Notes under the pieces: generated by a model
Told to the model about the DNA's origin: nothing
Seen by the model: only the letters and a program-made list of their open reading frames with translations
The model's database searches: none
DNA from: Aequorivita vitellina
GTDB lineage: Bacteria; Bacteroidota; Bacteroidia; Flavobacteriales; Flavobacteriaceae
Reading direction: 5' to 3'
NCBI RefSeq assembly: GCF_022008365.1
Contig: NZ_JAIRBA010000029.1
Span: 1 to 50,941 of the forward strand
Length of the DNA: 50,941 nt
Part shown: positions 35,476 to 43,831 of the stretch, one piece after another
Layout of the letters: every line of letters begins with the position of its first letter
How positions within the stretch are numbered: the first letter of the stretch is position 1
Position numbers and translations under genes: made by a program

Positions 35476-36208
35476 GAATTATATACAAATTGAAATCTGC
35501 GCAAATAGTTTTGAAAGTGCCAAAGCCGCGCAACTTGCAGGCGCAAACCGAATAGAACTTTGCACCGAACTTTCGGTGGGCGGTCTTACGCCAAGCCACG
35601 GTTTAATTGAAAAAGTGATTTCAGAATTAAATATTCCTACCCACGTTTTAATTCGTCCGCGAAGTGGAAATTTCACCTATTCCGAAGATGAATTTGATGT
35701 GATGCTGCGCGATATTGCATTCTGTAAAAAGTTGGGTTGTGCAGGAATTGTAAGCGGATTTTTAACTTCGGAAAACAAAATTAATTTAAAAAAAACGAAA
35801 CAAATGATAACCGCTTCCGAAGGAATGGAATTCACTTTTCATCGAGCGTTTGATTGGGTTGAAAATCCTTTGGAAGAACTTCAAAATCTAATGGATCTAA
35901 AAGTGGATAGATTACTTTCTTCAGGTCAAAAACCTACAGCAATCGAAGGGATTTCACTGCTGAAAGAACTTCAAAATATTTCAAAAGAAGAAATGGAAAT
36001 TATGCCCGGCGGCGGAATCAATGTAGAAAATGCCTTGAAATTTAAAGAAGTTGGATTTAGAAGTATTCATCTTTCGGCAACAAACAAAAAGCAAGTACTT
36101 ACGAAAAAACCGAAAGTTTCTATGCACAGCGATTCTTTTTTTGAAGAGGGAATTATTGCAACATCAAATGTCGAAACAATTGTGAAAATTTGTCAACTTT
36201 TGGATTAG
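35474..36208 (+). CDS. cutC: Copper homeostasis protein CutC
   Basis: A TIM-barrel CutC protein of ~244 residues: IQIEICANSFESAKAAQLAGANRIELC, GGLTPSHG, HVLIRPRSGNF, and the C-terminal MPGGGINVEN. No ATG is available at the right place. Candidates are TTG at 35474, matching the family N-terminus, and TTG at 35447, inside a palindromic repeat. CutC was linked to copper tolerance in E. coli, but its biochemical role is unsettled. Confidence 0.9.
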   Translation: MNYIQIEICANSFESAKAAQLAGANRIELCTELSVGGLTPSHGLIEKVISELNIPTHVLIRPRSGNFTYSEDEFDVMLRDIAFCKKLGCAGIVSGFLTSENKINLKKTKQMITASEGMEFTFHRAFDWVENPLEELQNLMDLKVDRLLSSGQKPTAIEGISLLKELQNISKEEMEIMPGGGINVENALKFKEVGFRSIHLSATNKKQVLTKKPKVSMHSDSFFEEGIIATSNVETIVKICQLLD

Positions 36209-36231
36209 CAAACTGCCAACTGTTACTTTCT

Positions 36232-36702
36232 TCAAATCCAATTTTTAAAAGGGTTTTTACTCAATTGCGAATTGTAGTATTTAATATTGCCGGTAACTTC
36301 CTCACCCAGCCATTCGGGTTTTGAAAAAGGTTCATTTTCTGAACCTAGTTCTATTTCGGCTATAATTAATCCTTCGTTTTCACCTTTAAATTCATCCACT
36401 TCAAAAGTATGGTCTCCGCTTGAAACTTCGTAACGTGTTTTTTCTATAATGCCCGGTTCACAAAGGTGAAGCAAATCTTCGGCTTCAGAAAGTGAGATTT
36501 GTTTTTCCCATTCAAAACGCGAAAGACCCGACTTGTTAGCTTTGCCCTTTACAGTTAGAAAACCGTCATTTGCTCGTGTTCGAATTCGTACCGTGCGCTC
36601 CGGATTTGCATTTAGAAAACCTTGTACAATGTGCGTGCGTTTGTGGGCTTCATTTTTAAAAGCTTCTGAAGTCACTAAAAATTTACGTTCTATTTCCTGC
36701 AT
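36232..36702 (-). CDS. CYTH domain protein (inorganic triphosphatase-like)
   Basis: The 156-residue protein starts with the CYTH signature EIERKFLV (residues 3-10). It continues with RTVRIRTRANDGFLTVKGKA and KTRYEV, alternating charged residues that line the triphosphate tunnel. The 'VDEFKGENEGLIIAEIEL' strand is also typical. Bacterial short CYTH proteins hydrolyse tripolyphosphate or act on nucleoside triphosphates; the specific substrate is not evident. It lies 22 bp after the Rossmann-fold gene on the same strand, so the two may be co-transcribed. Confidence 0.9.
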   Translation of the reverse strand: MQEIERKFLVTSEAFKNEAHKRTHIVQGFLNANPERTVRIRTRANDGFLTVKGKANKSGLSRFEWEKQISLSEAEDLLHLCEPGIIEKTRYEVSSGDHTFEVDEFKGENEGLIIAEIELGSENEPFSKPEWLGEEVTGNIKYYNSQLSKNPFKNWI

Positions 36703-36724
36703 TTATTTTGAATATAAAAACGTT

Positions 36725-37369
36725 TCAATTAACAATCCCTTTAATTTTTTCTGATGTAATAATTTGTTCAGAATAACCATCTTTAGCTAAAACAAGCATC
36801 GCTTTGGCAATGGTTTCGGCTTTAATCATTTTGTATTTCTTCGGAATTAAAAATCCAATAGTTTTCATAAAAAAAGTCGCAATTTCTTCGCCCAATCGGC
36901 TTTCGTTTCGGTCACCAACAATTAATGAAGGCTGAAGAATATACGTGTTTTCAATGTTTTGTTGTAAAACATCACGTTCCATTTCGCCTTTTACTTTATT
37001 GTAAAATATACTGCTTTTTTCATCTGCCCCCAATGCTGAAATTACGATAAACTTTTCAATCCCGTTTTGTTTTGCAAGTTTTGCAGCGGCAACGGGTATG
37101 CCGTAATCAATCTTTTTATAGATTTCTTTGTCGGGTGTTTTGGCTTTTGTGGTGCCAATACAGCAGAAAACAACATCTGCTTTAAATGCTTCGGAATGAG
37201 CTTCCAATTGAAACATATCTATTAGATGTTCTTCAATTTTTGGGGAATTGTTTTCTACGGAACTCCTAGAAAAAAGTTTTATTTTTTCAAAGGAAGCATC
37301 TGTTAAAAGCTTCTCTAATAAAATACTTCCTGTGAGTCCTGTGGCGCCTAAAATGATTGCTGATTTCAT
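36725..37369 (-). CDS. NAD(P)H-binding Rossmann protein (HTATIP2/atypical SDR-like)
   Basis: The 214-residue protein begins with SAIILGATGLTGSILLEKLL, a GxxGxxG nucleotide-binding motif. It has FCCIGTTKAKT, FIVISALGADEKSSIFYNKVKGEME and LQPSLIVGDRNE, matching atypical SDRs related to human HTATIP2/TIP30. The YNKVKGE segment contains the YxxxK pair. Substrate is unknown. Upstream lies a run of palindromic repeats. Confidence 0.88.
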   Translation of the reverse strand: MKSAIILGATGLTGSILLEKLLTDASFEKIKLFSRSSVENNSPKIEEHLIDMFQLEAHSEAFKADVVFCCIGTTKAKTPDKEIYKKIDYGIPVAAAKLAKQNGIEKFIVISALGADEKSSIFYNKVKGEMERDVLQQNIENTYILQPSLIVGDRNESRLGEEIATFFMKTIGFLIPKKYKMIKAETIAKAMLVLAKDGYSEQIITSEKIKGIVN

Positions 37370-37385
37370 AGTCTAAATATACCAA

Positions 37386-37480
37386 CAAGGTTTTGAAAAC
37401 CTTGCGGGAAGTTAATAAAACCTCAAAGGTTTTCAAAACCTTCGGGGATAGGAATTCAGGTTTTTGAAACCTGTTAGGTT
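37386..37480. repeat. Three consecutive palindromes, 'aggttttgaaaacct' family
   Basis: Perfect or near-perfect hairpins at 37386-37404 (9-bp stem, 1-nt centre), 37425-37442 and 37457-37473 lie between the divergent Rossmann gene and dinB. They resemble the elements at 20814 and 25783. Confidence 0.8.
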
Positions 37481-37511
37481 TTGATTACTTAAAAGACAGT
37501 AAATTTACCGT

Positions 37512-38615
37512 ATGCTAAACGAAATGCCCTTGCGCAAAATTATCCACATAGACATGGACGCTTTTTATGCGTCTGTTGAGCAGTTGGACAATCCTGAATT
37601 GCGCGGAAAACCGTTGGCGGTGGGCGGAAGTTCTGCCCGCGGGGTGGTGGCAGCTGCAAGTTATGAAGCTAGAAAATTTGGTATTAGAAGCGCGATGAGC
37701 GGCGCGATGGCTATAAAACTTTGTCCCGAATTAATTTTTGTAAAAACCAATTTTGACCGCTACAAAGAGGTTTCAAAACAGATTAGACAAATATTTTTAG
37801 AATTTACCGATTTGGTGGAGCCACTATCGCTAGATGAAGCCTACTTGGACGTAACCGAAAACAAGAAAGGCAATCCCAGCGCCACGATGATTGCTGAAGA
37901 AATTCGAAAAAGAATAAAAGAAGTAACTGGCTTAAATGCCTCTGCGGGAATTTCCATCAATAAATTCGTTGCAAAAATAGCAAGCGACATCAACAAACCC
38001 AACGGGCAAAAAACATTGGGACCGGAGGAGGTTGAGCCGTTTTTAGAAACGCTGGATGTGAAGAAATTTTACGGCGTAGGGAAAGTAACGAAGGAAAAAA
38101 TGTATCGTTTGGGCATTTTTACCGGGAAGGATTTAAAAGAAAAATCGCTCGAATTTTTGGAGGAAAACTTCGGAAAAAGCGGTGGCTTTTATTATAAAGT
38201 GGTTCGCGGAATTCATAACAGCAAAGTAAAACCCACACGAATTCAAAAATCATTGGCAGCGGAACACACGTTTTCTGAAAATATCTCTTCGGAAATTTTT
38301 ATGATGGAAAGACTTGATGAAATTGCTTCCGAGGTTGAAAATCGTTTAATTCGAAGCAAAATTGCAGGAAAGACTGTAACCTTAAAAATTAGATATCGCG
38401 ACTTCACATTACAGACGCGCAGTAAAACGATTCCACAGTTTATTTCTTCCAAAGAATTGATTTTAAATGTAGTTAAAGAATTGTTATATCAGGAAAAAAT
38501 GAAGGAGTCGGTACGGTTGTTGGGAATTTCAATTTCGAACCTAAACAACGAAACTTCAAAGAAAAAGGAAGTTTTAAAAGAATCAATTGATGTGCAATTG
38601 AAGCTCGAATTTTAG
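37512..38615 (+). CDS. dinB: DNA polymerase IV (Y-family)
   Basis: The 367-residue polymerase has IHIDMDAFYASVEQ (catalytic Asp at 14), LSLDEAYLDVT with the metal-binding D108-E109, helix-hairpin-helix segments (FYGVGKVTKEKMYRLGI) and a C-terminal little-finger domain. A second ATG four codons later is possible as start. It performs error-prone translesion synthesis. No LexA-type box is recognised in the ~30 bp between the repeats and the start. Confidence 0.95.
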   Translation: MLNEMPLRKIIHIDMDAFYASVEQLDNPELRGKPLAVGGSSARGVVAAASYEARKFGIRSAMSGAMAIKLCPELIFVKTNFDRYKEVSKQIRQIFLEFTDLVEPLSLDEAYLDVTENKKGNPSATMIAEEIRKRIKEVTGLNASAGISINKFVAKIASDINKPNGQKTLGPEEVEPFLETLDVKKFYGVGKVTKEKMYRLGIFTGKDLKEKSLEFLEENFGKSGGFYYKVVRGIHNSKVKPTRIQKSLAAEHTFSENISSEIFMMERLDEIASEVENRLIRSKIAGKTVTLKIRYRDFTLQTRSKTIPQFISSKELILNVVKELLYQEKMKESVRLLGISISNLNNETSKKKEVLKESIDVQLKLEF

Positions 38616-38654
38616 TCCCACCTTGAAAAGAGAGGAACTCAGCTCCACTTCTAG

Positions 38655-38679
38655 ATTATTGAGCGTAGCCGAAGAATGG
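38655..38679. repeat. Partial 'ttgagcgtagccgaa' repeat downstream of dinB
   Basis: A 25-bp segment shares the ttgagcg-agccga core with the repeat embedded in mfd. It is a single non-coding copy. Confidence 0.5.
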
Positions 38680-38761
38680 AGGGGTTGGAGAGGACATAAA
38701 ACCGAAAATTTTATATGAAAAAAAGACTACGTATCTTTAAACTAATTTAAAACTTCAGCTT

Positions 38762-39523
38762 ATGAAAACCGTAGCTTTTTCCATCCTTGCCCTTGCAGGT
38801 TTCACCTTTCTATTTTCCTGTAAAAACGACGCCAAAACTAACGAAGAAACACAAACTGTTGTAACAGATTCCATCCCTACGGAAACTGCGCCCGATGCTT
38901 TGTATGTTACTGCTGTAAGTGGTTTGACCTTGCGGGAATTTCCCAATCTGCAAAGTGCGAAACTTACCGTAATGCCTTTGGGTACGAAAGTGAAAATTGT
39001 AAATGCCGAAGGAAAAACAACGATGAATGTAGGCGGAATTGATGGCGCAATGGACGAAGTGGAATTCAACAACCAAAAAGGGTTTGCCTTTAACGGTTTT
39101 CTGTCGAAATTTTTCCCTCCCGGGGAAGATGCTTCGGCAAAGCTTTATGCTGAAGAATTGAGAAAGGATTTTCCGAAGGTAAGCTATTCCGAAGCTACGG
39201 GCGGAACGGCGAGCAAGCCCACCAAAACCGAAACATTAATACTCCCTACAAACAAATGGCATGAAGCGTTTTTTACGGCGCAGCAGCTTTTTGATATTCC
39301 GCGGCAGTTTGCTTTTCCGAACCCAAAGGGAGCCAATAGCGAAACGCAACAAAATAACGATAAAAAGAAGGGCGATTTTATTAGCGAACTTCAAATTTCC
39401 CGAAACGAAAATGTGCTTCAGAAAATAGTGTACTTTTACAAAACTACCGGGTTTGGCTATACCGTAACCATTACCGAGGAAGCGGAGGGGATGAAACTGG
39501 AAAAGGTGGAGGTGGCGGATTAA
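38762..39523 (+). CDS. SH3b-like domain lipoprotein
   Basis: The 253-residue protein has a lipoprotein signal ending FLFSC (C20). A bacterial SH3-like domain (residues ~43-115: VTAVSGLTLREFPNLQSAKLTVMPLGTKVKIVN) is followed by a region with no recognised fold. SH3b domains often bind cell-wall peptides or act as protein modules. The C-terminal ~130 residues include a KKKGDFISELQIS strand but no clear catalytic motif. Function unknown. Confidence 0.82.
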   Translation: MKTVAFSILALAGFTFLFSCKNDAKTNEETQTVVTDSIPTETAPDALYVTAVSGLTLREFPNLQSAKLTVMPLGTKVKIVNAEGKTTMNVGGIDGAMDEVEFNNQKGFAFNGFLSKFFPPGEDASAKLYAEELRKDFPKVSYSEATGGTASKPTKTETLILPTNKWHEAFFTAQQLFDIPRQFAFPNPKGANSETQQNNDKKKGDFISELQISRNENVLQKIVYFYKTTGFGYTVTITEEAEGMKLEKVEVAD

Positions 39524-39530
39524 AACTATT

Positions 39531-39564
39531 AACTTTGACAAAGATTTGGACATTGTCAAAGTTT
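39531..39564. repeat. 'aactttgacaaag' palindromic repeat, copy B
   Basis: Arms aactttgacaaag and ttgtcaaagttt flank a short centre. Its end runs into TAAATTTG at 39564-39571, a possible -7 box for the next gene. Confidence 0.7.
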
Positions 39565-39571
39565 AAATTTG
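39564..39571 (+). promoter_or_regulatory. Candidate -7 box (TAAATTTG) at the edge of repeat copy B
   Basis: Matches TAnnTTTG 43 bp before the VCBS gene ATG. TTG triplets lie 15 or 26 bp upstream, neither at ideal spacing, so support is weak. Confidence 0.3.
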
Positions 39572-39613
39572 GACGATCTCAAATTTTGAGGCCGTCTTTT
39601 TACACAAAAAAAT

Positions 39614-40984
39614 ATGATAAGATATTTATATATAATTGCCATTATCCTACTTAGCTTTAAAAGTTTTGCACAATTTGGCCCCCAACAAATAATTACCCAA
39701 ACTGCAAATGGAACCCAAATAATAGTAGCAGCAGATATAGATGGCGATGGAAATTCAGATTTAGTATCTGCAAATAAATTTGGCAATTCAATTACGTGGT
39801 ATAAAAACTTGGATGGCCTTGGAACTTTTGGTTCAGAAAATTTGATTGCTACTTTAAACGAAACGACATTCGTTTCTGCTGCTGATATTGATGGAGATGG
39901 TGATATTGATCTGATGGCTGTTGCATATTTTATTGATTCGGTAGTTTGGTATGAAAACTTAGATGGTAATGGGGATTTTAGCTCTCAAAAAATAATAAGT
40001 GATCAAGCGGATGGAGCATCTTCCTTGAGTATAGCAGATATAGATGGTGATGGCGACATGGATATAATATCAGCTTCAGATTTTTTAGGTTTGGCATGGT
40101 ATGAAAACCTGGATGGGCAAGGGAATTTCAGCACTACTAAAATTATTGACAATACAATTAGCAATTCGCGTTCTGTTGTAGCAGTGGATATGGATGATGA
40201 TGGGGATGTGGATATTCTAGGTAATTCATCTGATACAGAAAGGATATTTTGGATAGAAAACATGGATGGAATTGGTACTTTTGGTATACGTCATTCCATT
40301 AATGAGATTGGATCTTATTCAAATGTCATCTTTGCCGCTGATGCCGATGGCGATGGCGATATGGATGTTTTTTCAGCATCACCAGGGGATAATGAGGTGG
40401 CTTGGTACGAAAATTTGGATGGCTTGGGCAATTTTGGCCCAAAAAGCACGATAACCGATACCTTGGAAAATGCTTGGACGGTTTTTGCAGCCGATCTAGA
40501 CAACGATAGGGATATTGATGTATTGGCAACTAGTGTTGAAACTTTTGGCGGAGAAATTGTCTGGTTCGAGAATTTGGATGGGCAAGGAAATTTCAGCACG
40601 AAAAACACGATCAGTACCGAAGTGCAATCGCCCCGTTCCGTTATAGCAGCAGATATTGATAATGACGGCGATATGGACGTGATAGCTTCTTCCCAAAACG
40701 ATGACAAAATAGCGTGGTATGAAAACCTGACCATTTTAGGTGTTGAGGTAAACCAAATCGATACCATAAAGATCTACCCAAACCCTACTGATGGTTTACT
40801 CTATATAGATGCTAACACCGAAAGTATTATAGGCGCTGCGGTTTTTGATATTTTGGGCAAAAAGGTGCTTCAATTGCAAGGAAACAAGCAACAAGTGGAT
40901 ATTTCGAGCCTTGAAAGCGGTATGTATTTTTTAAACCTAAAAACCGAAAGTGGGCAATTCAACCAAAAAATAATCAAGAAATAG
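39614..40984 (+). CDS. VCBS/FG-GAP repeat protein with T9SS sorting domain
   Basis: The 456-residue secreted protein has a signal peptide (MIRYLYIIAIILLSFKSFAQ) and about seven repeats of ~48 residues. Each repeat has a Ca-binding loop 'ADIDGDGDxD' and a 'WYENLDGxGxF' strand, expected to form a seven-bladed beta-propeller. The final ~75 residues are a T9SS type A domain (YPNPTDGLLYI, VFDILGKKVLQL, SLESGMYFLNL, IIKK end). Likely surface-exposed; the binding target is unknown. Confidence 0.93.
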   Translation: MIRYLYIIAIILLSFKSFAQFGPQQIITQTANGTQIIVAADIDGDGNSDLVSANKFGNSITWYKNLDGLGTFGSENLIATLNETTFVSAADIDGDGDIDLMAVAYFIDSVVWYENLDGNGDFSSQKIISDQADGASSLSIADIDGDGDMDIISASDFLGLAWYENLDGQGNFSTTKIIDNTISNSRSVVAVDMDDDGDVDILGNSSDTERIFWIENMDGIGTFGIRHSINEIGSYSNVIFAADADGDGDMDVFSASPGDNEVAWYENLDGLGNFGPKSTITDTLENAWTVFAADLDNDRDIDVLATSVETFGGEIVWFENLDGQGNFSTKNTISTEVQSPRSVIAADIDNDGDMDVIASSQNDDKIAWYENLTILGVEVNQIDTIKIYPNPTDGLLYIDANTESIIGAAVFDILGKKVLQLQGNKQQVDISSLESGMYFLNLKTESGQFNQKIIKK

Positions 40985-40991
40985 CATTTTC

Positions 40992-41025
40992 AACTTTGAC
41001 AAAGTTCAAAACTTTGTCAAAGTTT
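40992..41025. repeat. 'aactttgacaaagtt' palindromic repeat, copy C
   Basis: The most complete copy is two adjacent inverted arms (aactttgacaaagtt, caaaactttgtcaaagttt). It lies between the convergent VCBS gene and pyk, where it could terminate both. Confidence 0.78.
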
Positions 41026-41029
41026 AAAT

Positions 41030-42460
41030 TTACATTACCTGCGACACACGTAGCGTATTTACCATTCCCTTATCTACAATGGGCATAGCCGCAAGATTGA
41101 TTAAATAATCGCCCTTGTGTACAAAGCCGCTTTCAAAAGCTATACGGTTTACGTCTTCCACGGTTTCATCGGTACTTACGTATTTATCGTAATAAAACGC
41201 CTTTACGCCCCAAAGTAAATTTAAGCGGGCCAGAATGCGTTTGTTGCTGGTAAAGGCCAAAATATGCGCTGAAGGCCGCCAGGCCGAAATTTGGAAGGCG
41301 GTATAACCACTATTGGTTAGAGTACAAATGGCCTGTGCCTCAATCTCGTTGGCCATAAGTGCAGCGTGATAGCAGATAGATTTTGTGATGTATCGATTGG
41401 TCTTTATTTGTGGTGGCTCTTGGGGTACGCGTATCAATTCAGAATTTTCTACGCTTTTTAATATTTTGGCCATGGTTTTAATTACGGCCACAGGATAATT
41501 ACCCACAGAAGTTTCACCAGAAAGCATTACGGCATCGGCGCCGTCCATCACGCTGTTTGCCACATCGTTCACTTCGGCACGGGTTGGTGTAAGCGAGGTT
41601 ATCATCGTCTCCATCATTTGGGTGGCAATGATTACCGGGATGCGCGCTCGTTTTGCGGTAAGCACCAATTCTTTTTGAATAAGCGGCACTTCCTCGGCAG
41701 GCACTTCTACGCCCAAATCGCCACGAGCTACCATTAATCCGTCGCAATAGGCAACAATTTTGTCAATATTCTGGACCGCTTCGGGCTTTTCAATTTTGGC
41801 AATGATGGGTATTTTGTATTCTGAATGGGCTTCAATAAGTGCCTGTAATTCTTTTAAATCTTCGGCGTGGCGTACAAAGGAAAGTGCCATCCAATCTACT
41901 TTTTGTTCAATTGCGAAAACAGCGTCTTGTTTGTCTTTTTCGGTAAGGGCCGGAAGCGAGATATTGGTATTGGGCAAATTTACTCCTTTTTTGGAACGCA
42001 ACGGCCCGCCTTGGATTACCATAACTTTTACTTCATCCTTATTGTTTGTATCGAGTACTTCAAAAATTAATTTTCCATCGTCTAATAGTACCCTTTCACC
42101 TTTATTTACATCTTTAGGAAAGTTGTCATAATTCATATAAACTTTTTTCCTATTGCCTTCAAATTCTTCGCCGGTACAGAAAAATAGTTCGTCGCCCGGT
42201 TGTACTACCACTTCTTCCTTCATCATTCCAACGCGCAGTTTAGGGCCTTGTAAATCGGCCAAGATGGCTACGTGGATATCTAATTCTTCCGAAAGTTCGC
42301 GTATGGTAACAATTGTATTTTTAACCGTGCTGTATTCGGCGTGTGAGAAATTTACTCTAAATACATCTACGCCTTCCAAGATCATATGTTTAATAACTTC
42401 TCTCGACGCTGTAGATGGCCCAAGTGTGGCAACTATTTTTGTTCTTTTTTGGTTTAACAT
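41030..42460 (-). CDS. pyk: Pyruvate kinase
   Basis: The 476-residue glycolytic enzyme has TKIVATLGPSTASREVI, FRVNFSHAEY, the active-site IIAKIEKPEAVQNID lysine/acid region, MVARGDLGVEVPAEEVP, and IIATQMMETMITSLTPTRAEVNDVANSV. It converts phosphoenolpyruvate and ADP to pyruvate and ATP. The C-terminal domain is complete. The gene begins right at the end of the IPExxxVDY gene (adjacent bases), an arrangement common in Flavobacteriia and implying one transcript. Confidence 0.97.
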   Translation of the reverse strand: MLNQKRTKIVATLGPSTASREVIKHMILEGVDVFRVNFSHAEYSTVKNTIVTIRELSEELDIHVAILADLQGPKLRVGMMKEEVVVQPGDELFFCTGEEFEGNRKKVYMNYDNFPKDVNKGERVLLDDGKLIFEVLDTNNKDEVKVMVIQGGPLRSKKGVNLPNTNISLPALTEKDKQDAVFAIEQKVDWMALSFVRHAEDLKELQALIEAHSEYKIPIIAKIEKPEAVQNIDKIVAYCDGLMVARGDLGVEVPAEEVPLIQKELVLTAKRARIPVIIATQMMETMITSLTPTRAEVNDVANSVMDGADAVMLSGETSVGNYPVAVIKTMAKILKSVENSELIRVPQEPPQIKTNRYITKSICYHAALMANEIEAQAICTLTNSGYTAFQISAWRPSAHILAFTSNKRILARLNLLWGVKAFYYDKYVSTDETVEDVNRIAFESGFVHKGDYLINLAAMPIVDKGMVNTLRVSQVM

Positions 42461-42952
42461 TTAATCGAAAATTAAATTGTTTTTAGATTTTATATTGTCT
42501 ATTTCAACCGAATAGGCAGAAATAACTTGTTTAATTTCATTTAATTCTGAAAGTATCTTTTTTAAGGGTACTGTTTCAAAATCTGAATAGATTTTTAAAA
42601 AATAATCTACTTGTTTTAATTCGGGCAACAAATAATGTATGCTAGATTTTTCGGTTACCAATTCGGCAAAAAGCCCTCCCGAGCTTTGTAAACTTGCTCC
42701 AACCGATTTACATTTATTAGCAACTAAATAAAAGTGAGTGTACTTTTGAACATCTTCAAACTCAAACAAAGGAAATGTAATTAATAATCCTTCGGTTGAA
42801 AAATCTAAATCTGAACGTTTTCGGTGCAATCTCATATCGAGATGTTTATTCAGTAAAAACGCCAGTTTATAATCTTCTTCACTGCAATGAATTGCTATAA
42901 GTGTAAAAGGTTCTTCAAAATCGTCGTCTAAAATTAATTTATGATTTGCCAT
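42461..42952 (-). CDS. IPExxxVDY family protein
   Basis: The 163-residue protein contains LPELKQVDYFLKI, a variant of the IPExxxVDYFLKI signature of a Bacteroidota-specific family. In this copy the Ile is Leu. The function of the family is not established, but it is habitually encoded upstream of pyk, as here. No signal peptide or transmembrane segment. Confidence 0.85.
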   Translation of the reverse strand: MANHKLILDDDFEEPFTLIAIHCSEEDYKLAFLLNKHLDMRLHRKRSDLDFSTEGLLITFPLFEFEDVQKYTHFYLVANKCKSVGASLQSSGGLFAELVTEKSSIHYLLPELKQVDYFLKIYSDFETVPLKKILSELNEIKQVISAYSVEIDNIKSKNNLIFD

Positions 42953-43079
42953 CTAACTTATTGTTTGGCTGGCAGAACTTAAGTAGCTGCCATCTCATGC
43001 AAAAATAAACAACTTTGCAAGCATAAACTAAGATTGCAAGTTGGTTGGCTTAAATTTGACAGAAATATAACGTTTACGG

Positions 43080-43823
43080 TTAAGGTTTTTCAGAATCTAC
43101 CTTAATGTGAAGTTTATAAAACGCTCTTTTCGCGGCTCGCTCTTCGGCTTTTTTCTTTGAAGTGGCGCGGGCTTTGGCTACAATTTCGTCGTCTAATTTT
43201 AATCGAACGGCAAAGTGTTTTAATTCGTCTTTACCGGTGTCTTCGTAAATTTCAAAGTTAAAATCCTTTTTGTTTTTTTGGCACCACTCAATAAAAAGGC
43301 TTTTATAGCTAATAACCTTCCCTTCGAGTTTTTTAATATCTACGTAGGGTTTAATCACTCTTTTTTGAATGAATTTTTCGCAGTATTTAAATCCGCGATC
43401 CAAATAAATAGCGCCTACCAATGCTTCAAATACATTGCCGTAAATATTACCGCTAAATTGTTGCGTTGGAATTGTAGTTTTTAAAAATTTTATCAAGTTT
43501 AAATCGCGGCCTAATTCGTTTAGGTGCTCGCGACTTACTACTTTACTTCGCATTTTTGTTAAGTAACCCTCGTTGCCATCTGGTACTTTTTTAAACAAGT
43601 GGGCTGCGATTACCGCGCCAAGCATAGCATCGCCTAAAAATTCGAGTCGTTCGTAATTTTGGGGTAAGCCGCTCGGGTTTTTTTCGTTTGTTGAACGATG
43701 GGTAAATGCGGTTTGGTAAATTGTTAGATTTTTTGGCTTAAACCCTAATATTTTCTTTAGGGAATTAAAAAATTCCCCGTTTCGCTCTGGACGGGAAGAA
43801 AATATGTTTTTAATAGAAGCCAT
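43080..43823 (-). CDS. rnc: Ribonuclease III
   Basis: The 247-residue enzyme has the RNase III signature YERLEFLGDAMLGAVIA, a second acidic cluster (YGNVFEALVGAIYLDRGF) and a C-terminal double-stranded RNA-binding domain (residues ~165-235). It processes rRNA precursors and other duplex RNA, which would include long hairpin transcripts such as those predicted at the right edge of the window. It follows fabF by 8 bp in an acpP-fabF-rnc operon. Confidence 0.96.
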   Translation of the reverse strand: MASIKNIFSSRPERNGEFFNSLKKILGFKPKNLTIYQTAFTHRSTNEKNPSGLPQNYERLEFLGDAMLGAVIAAHLFKKVPDGNEGYLTKMRSKVVSREHLNELGRDLNLIKFLKTTIPTQQFSGNIYGNVFEALVGAIYLDRGFKYCEKFIQKRVIKPYVDIKKLEGKVISYKSLFIEWCQKNKKDFNFEIYEDTGKDELKHFAVRLKLDDEIVAKARATSKKKAEERAAKRAFYKLHIKVDSEKP

Positions 43824-43831
43824 TTAATTCT

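Noticed and set aside
40315-40767. 150-codon ORF antisense to the VCBS-repeat gene
   Set aside because: Its internal Ser/Pro repeats are the complement of the Asp/Gly repeats on the coding strand.
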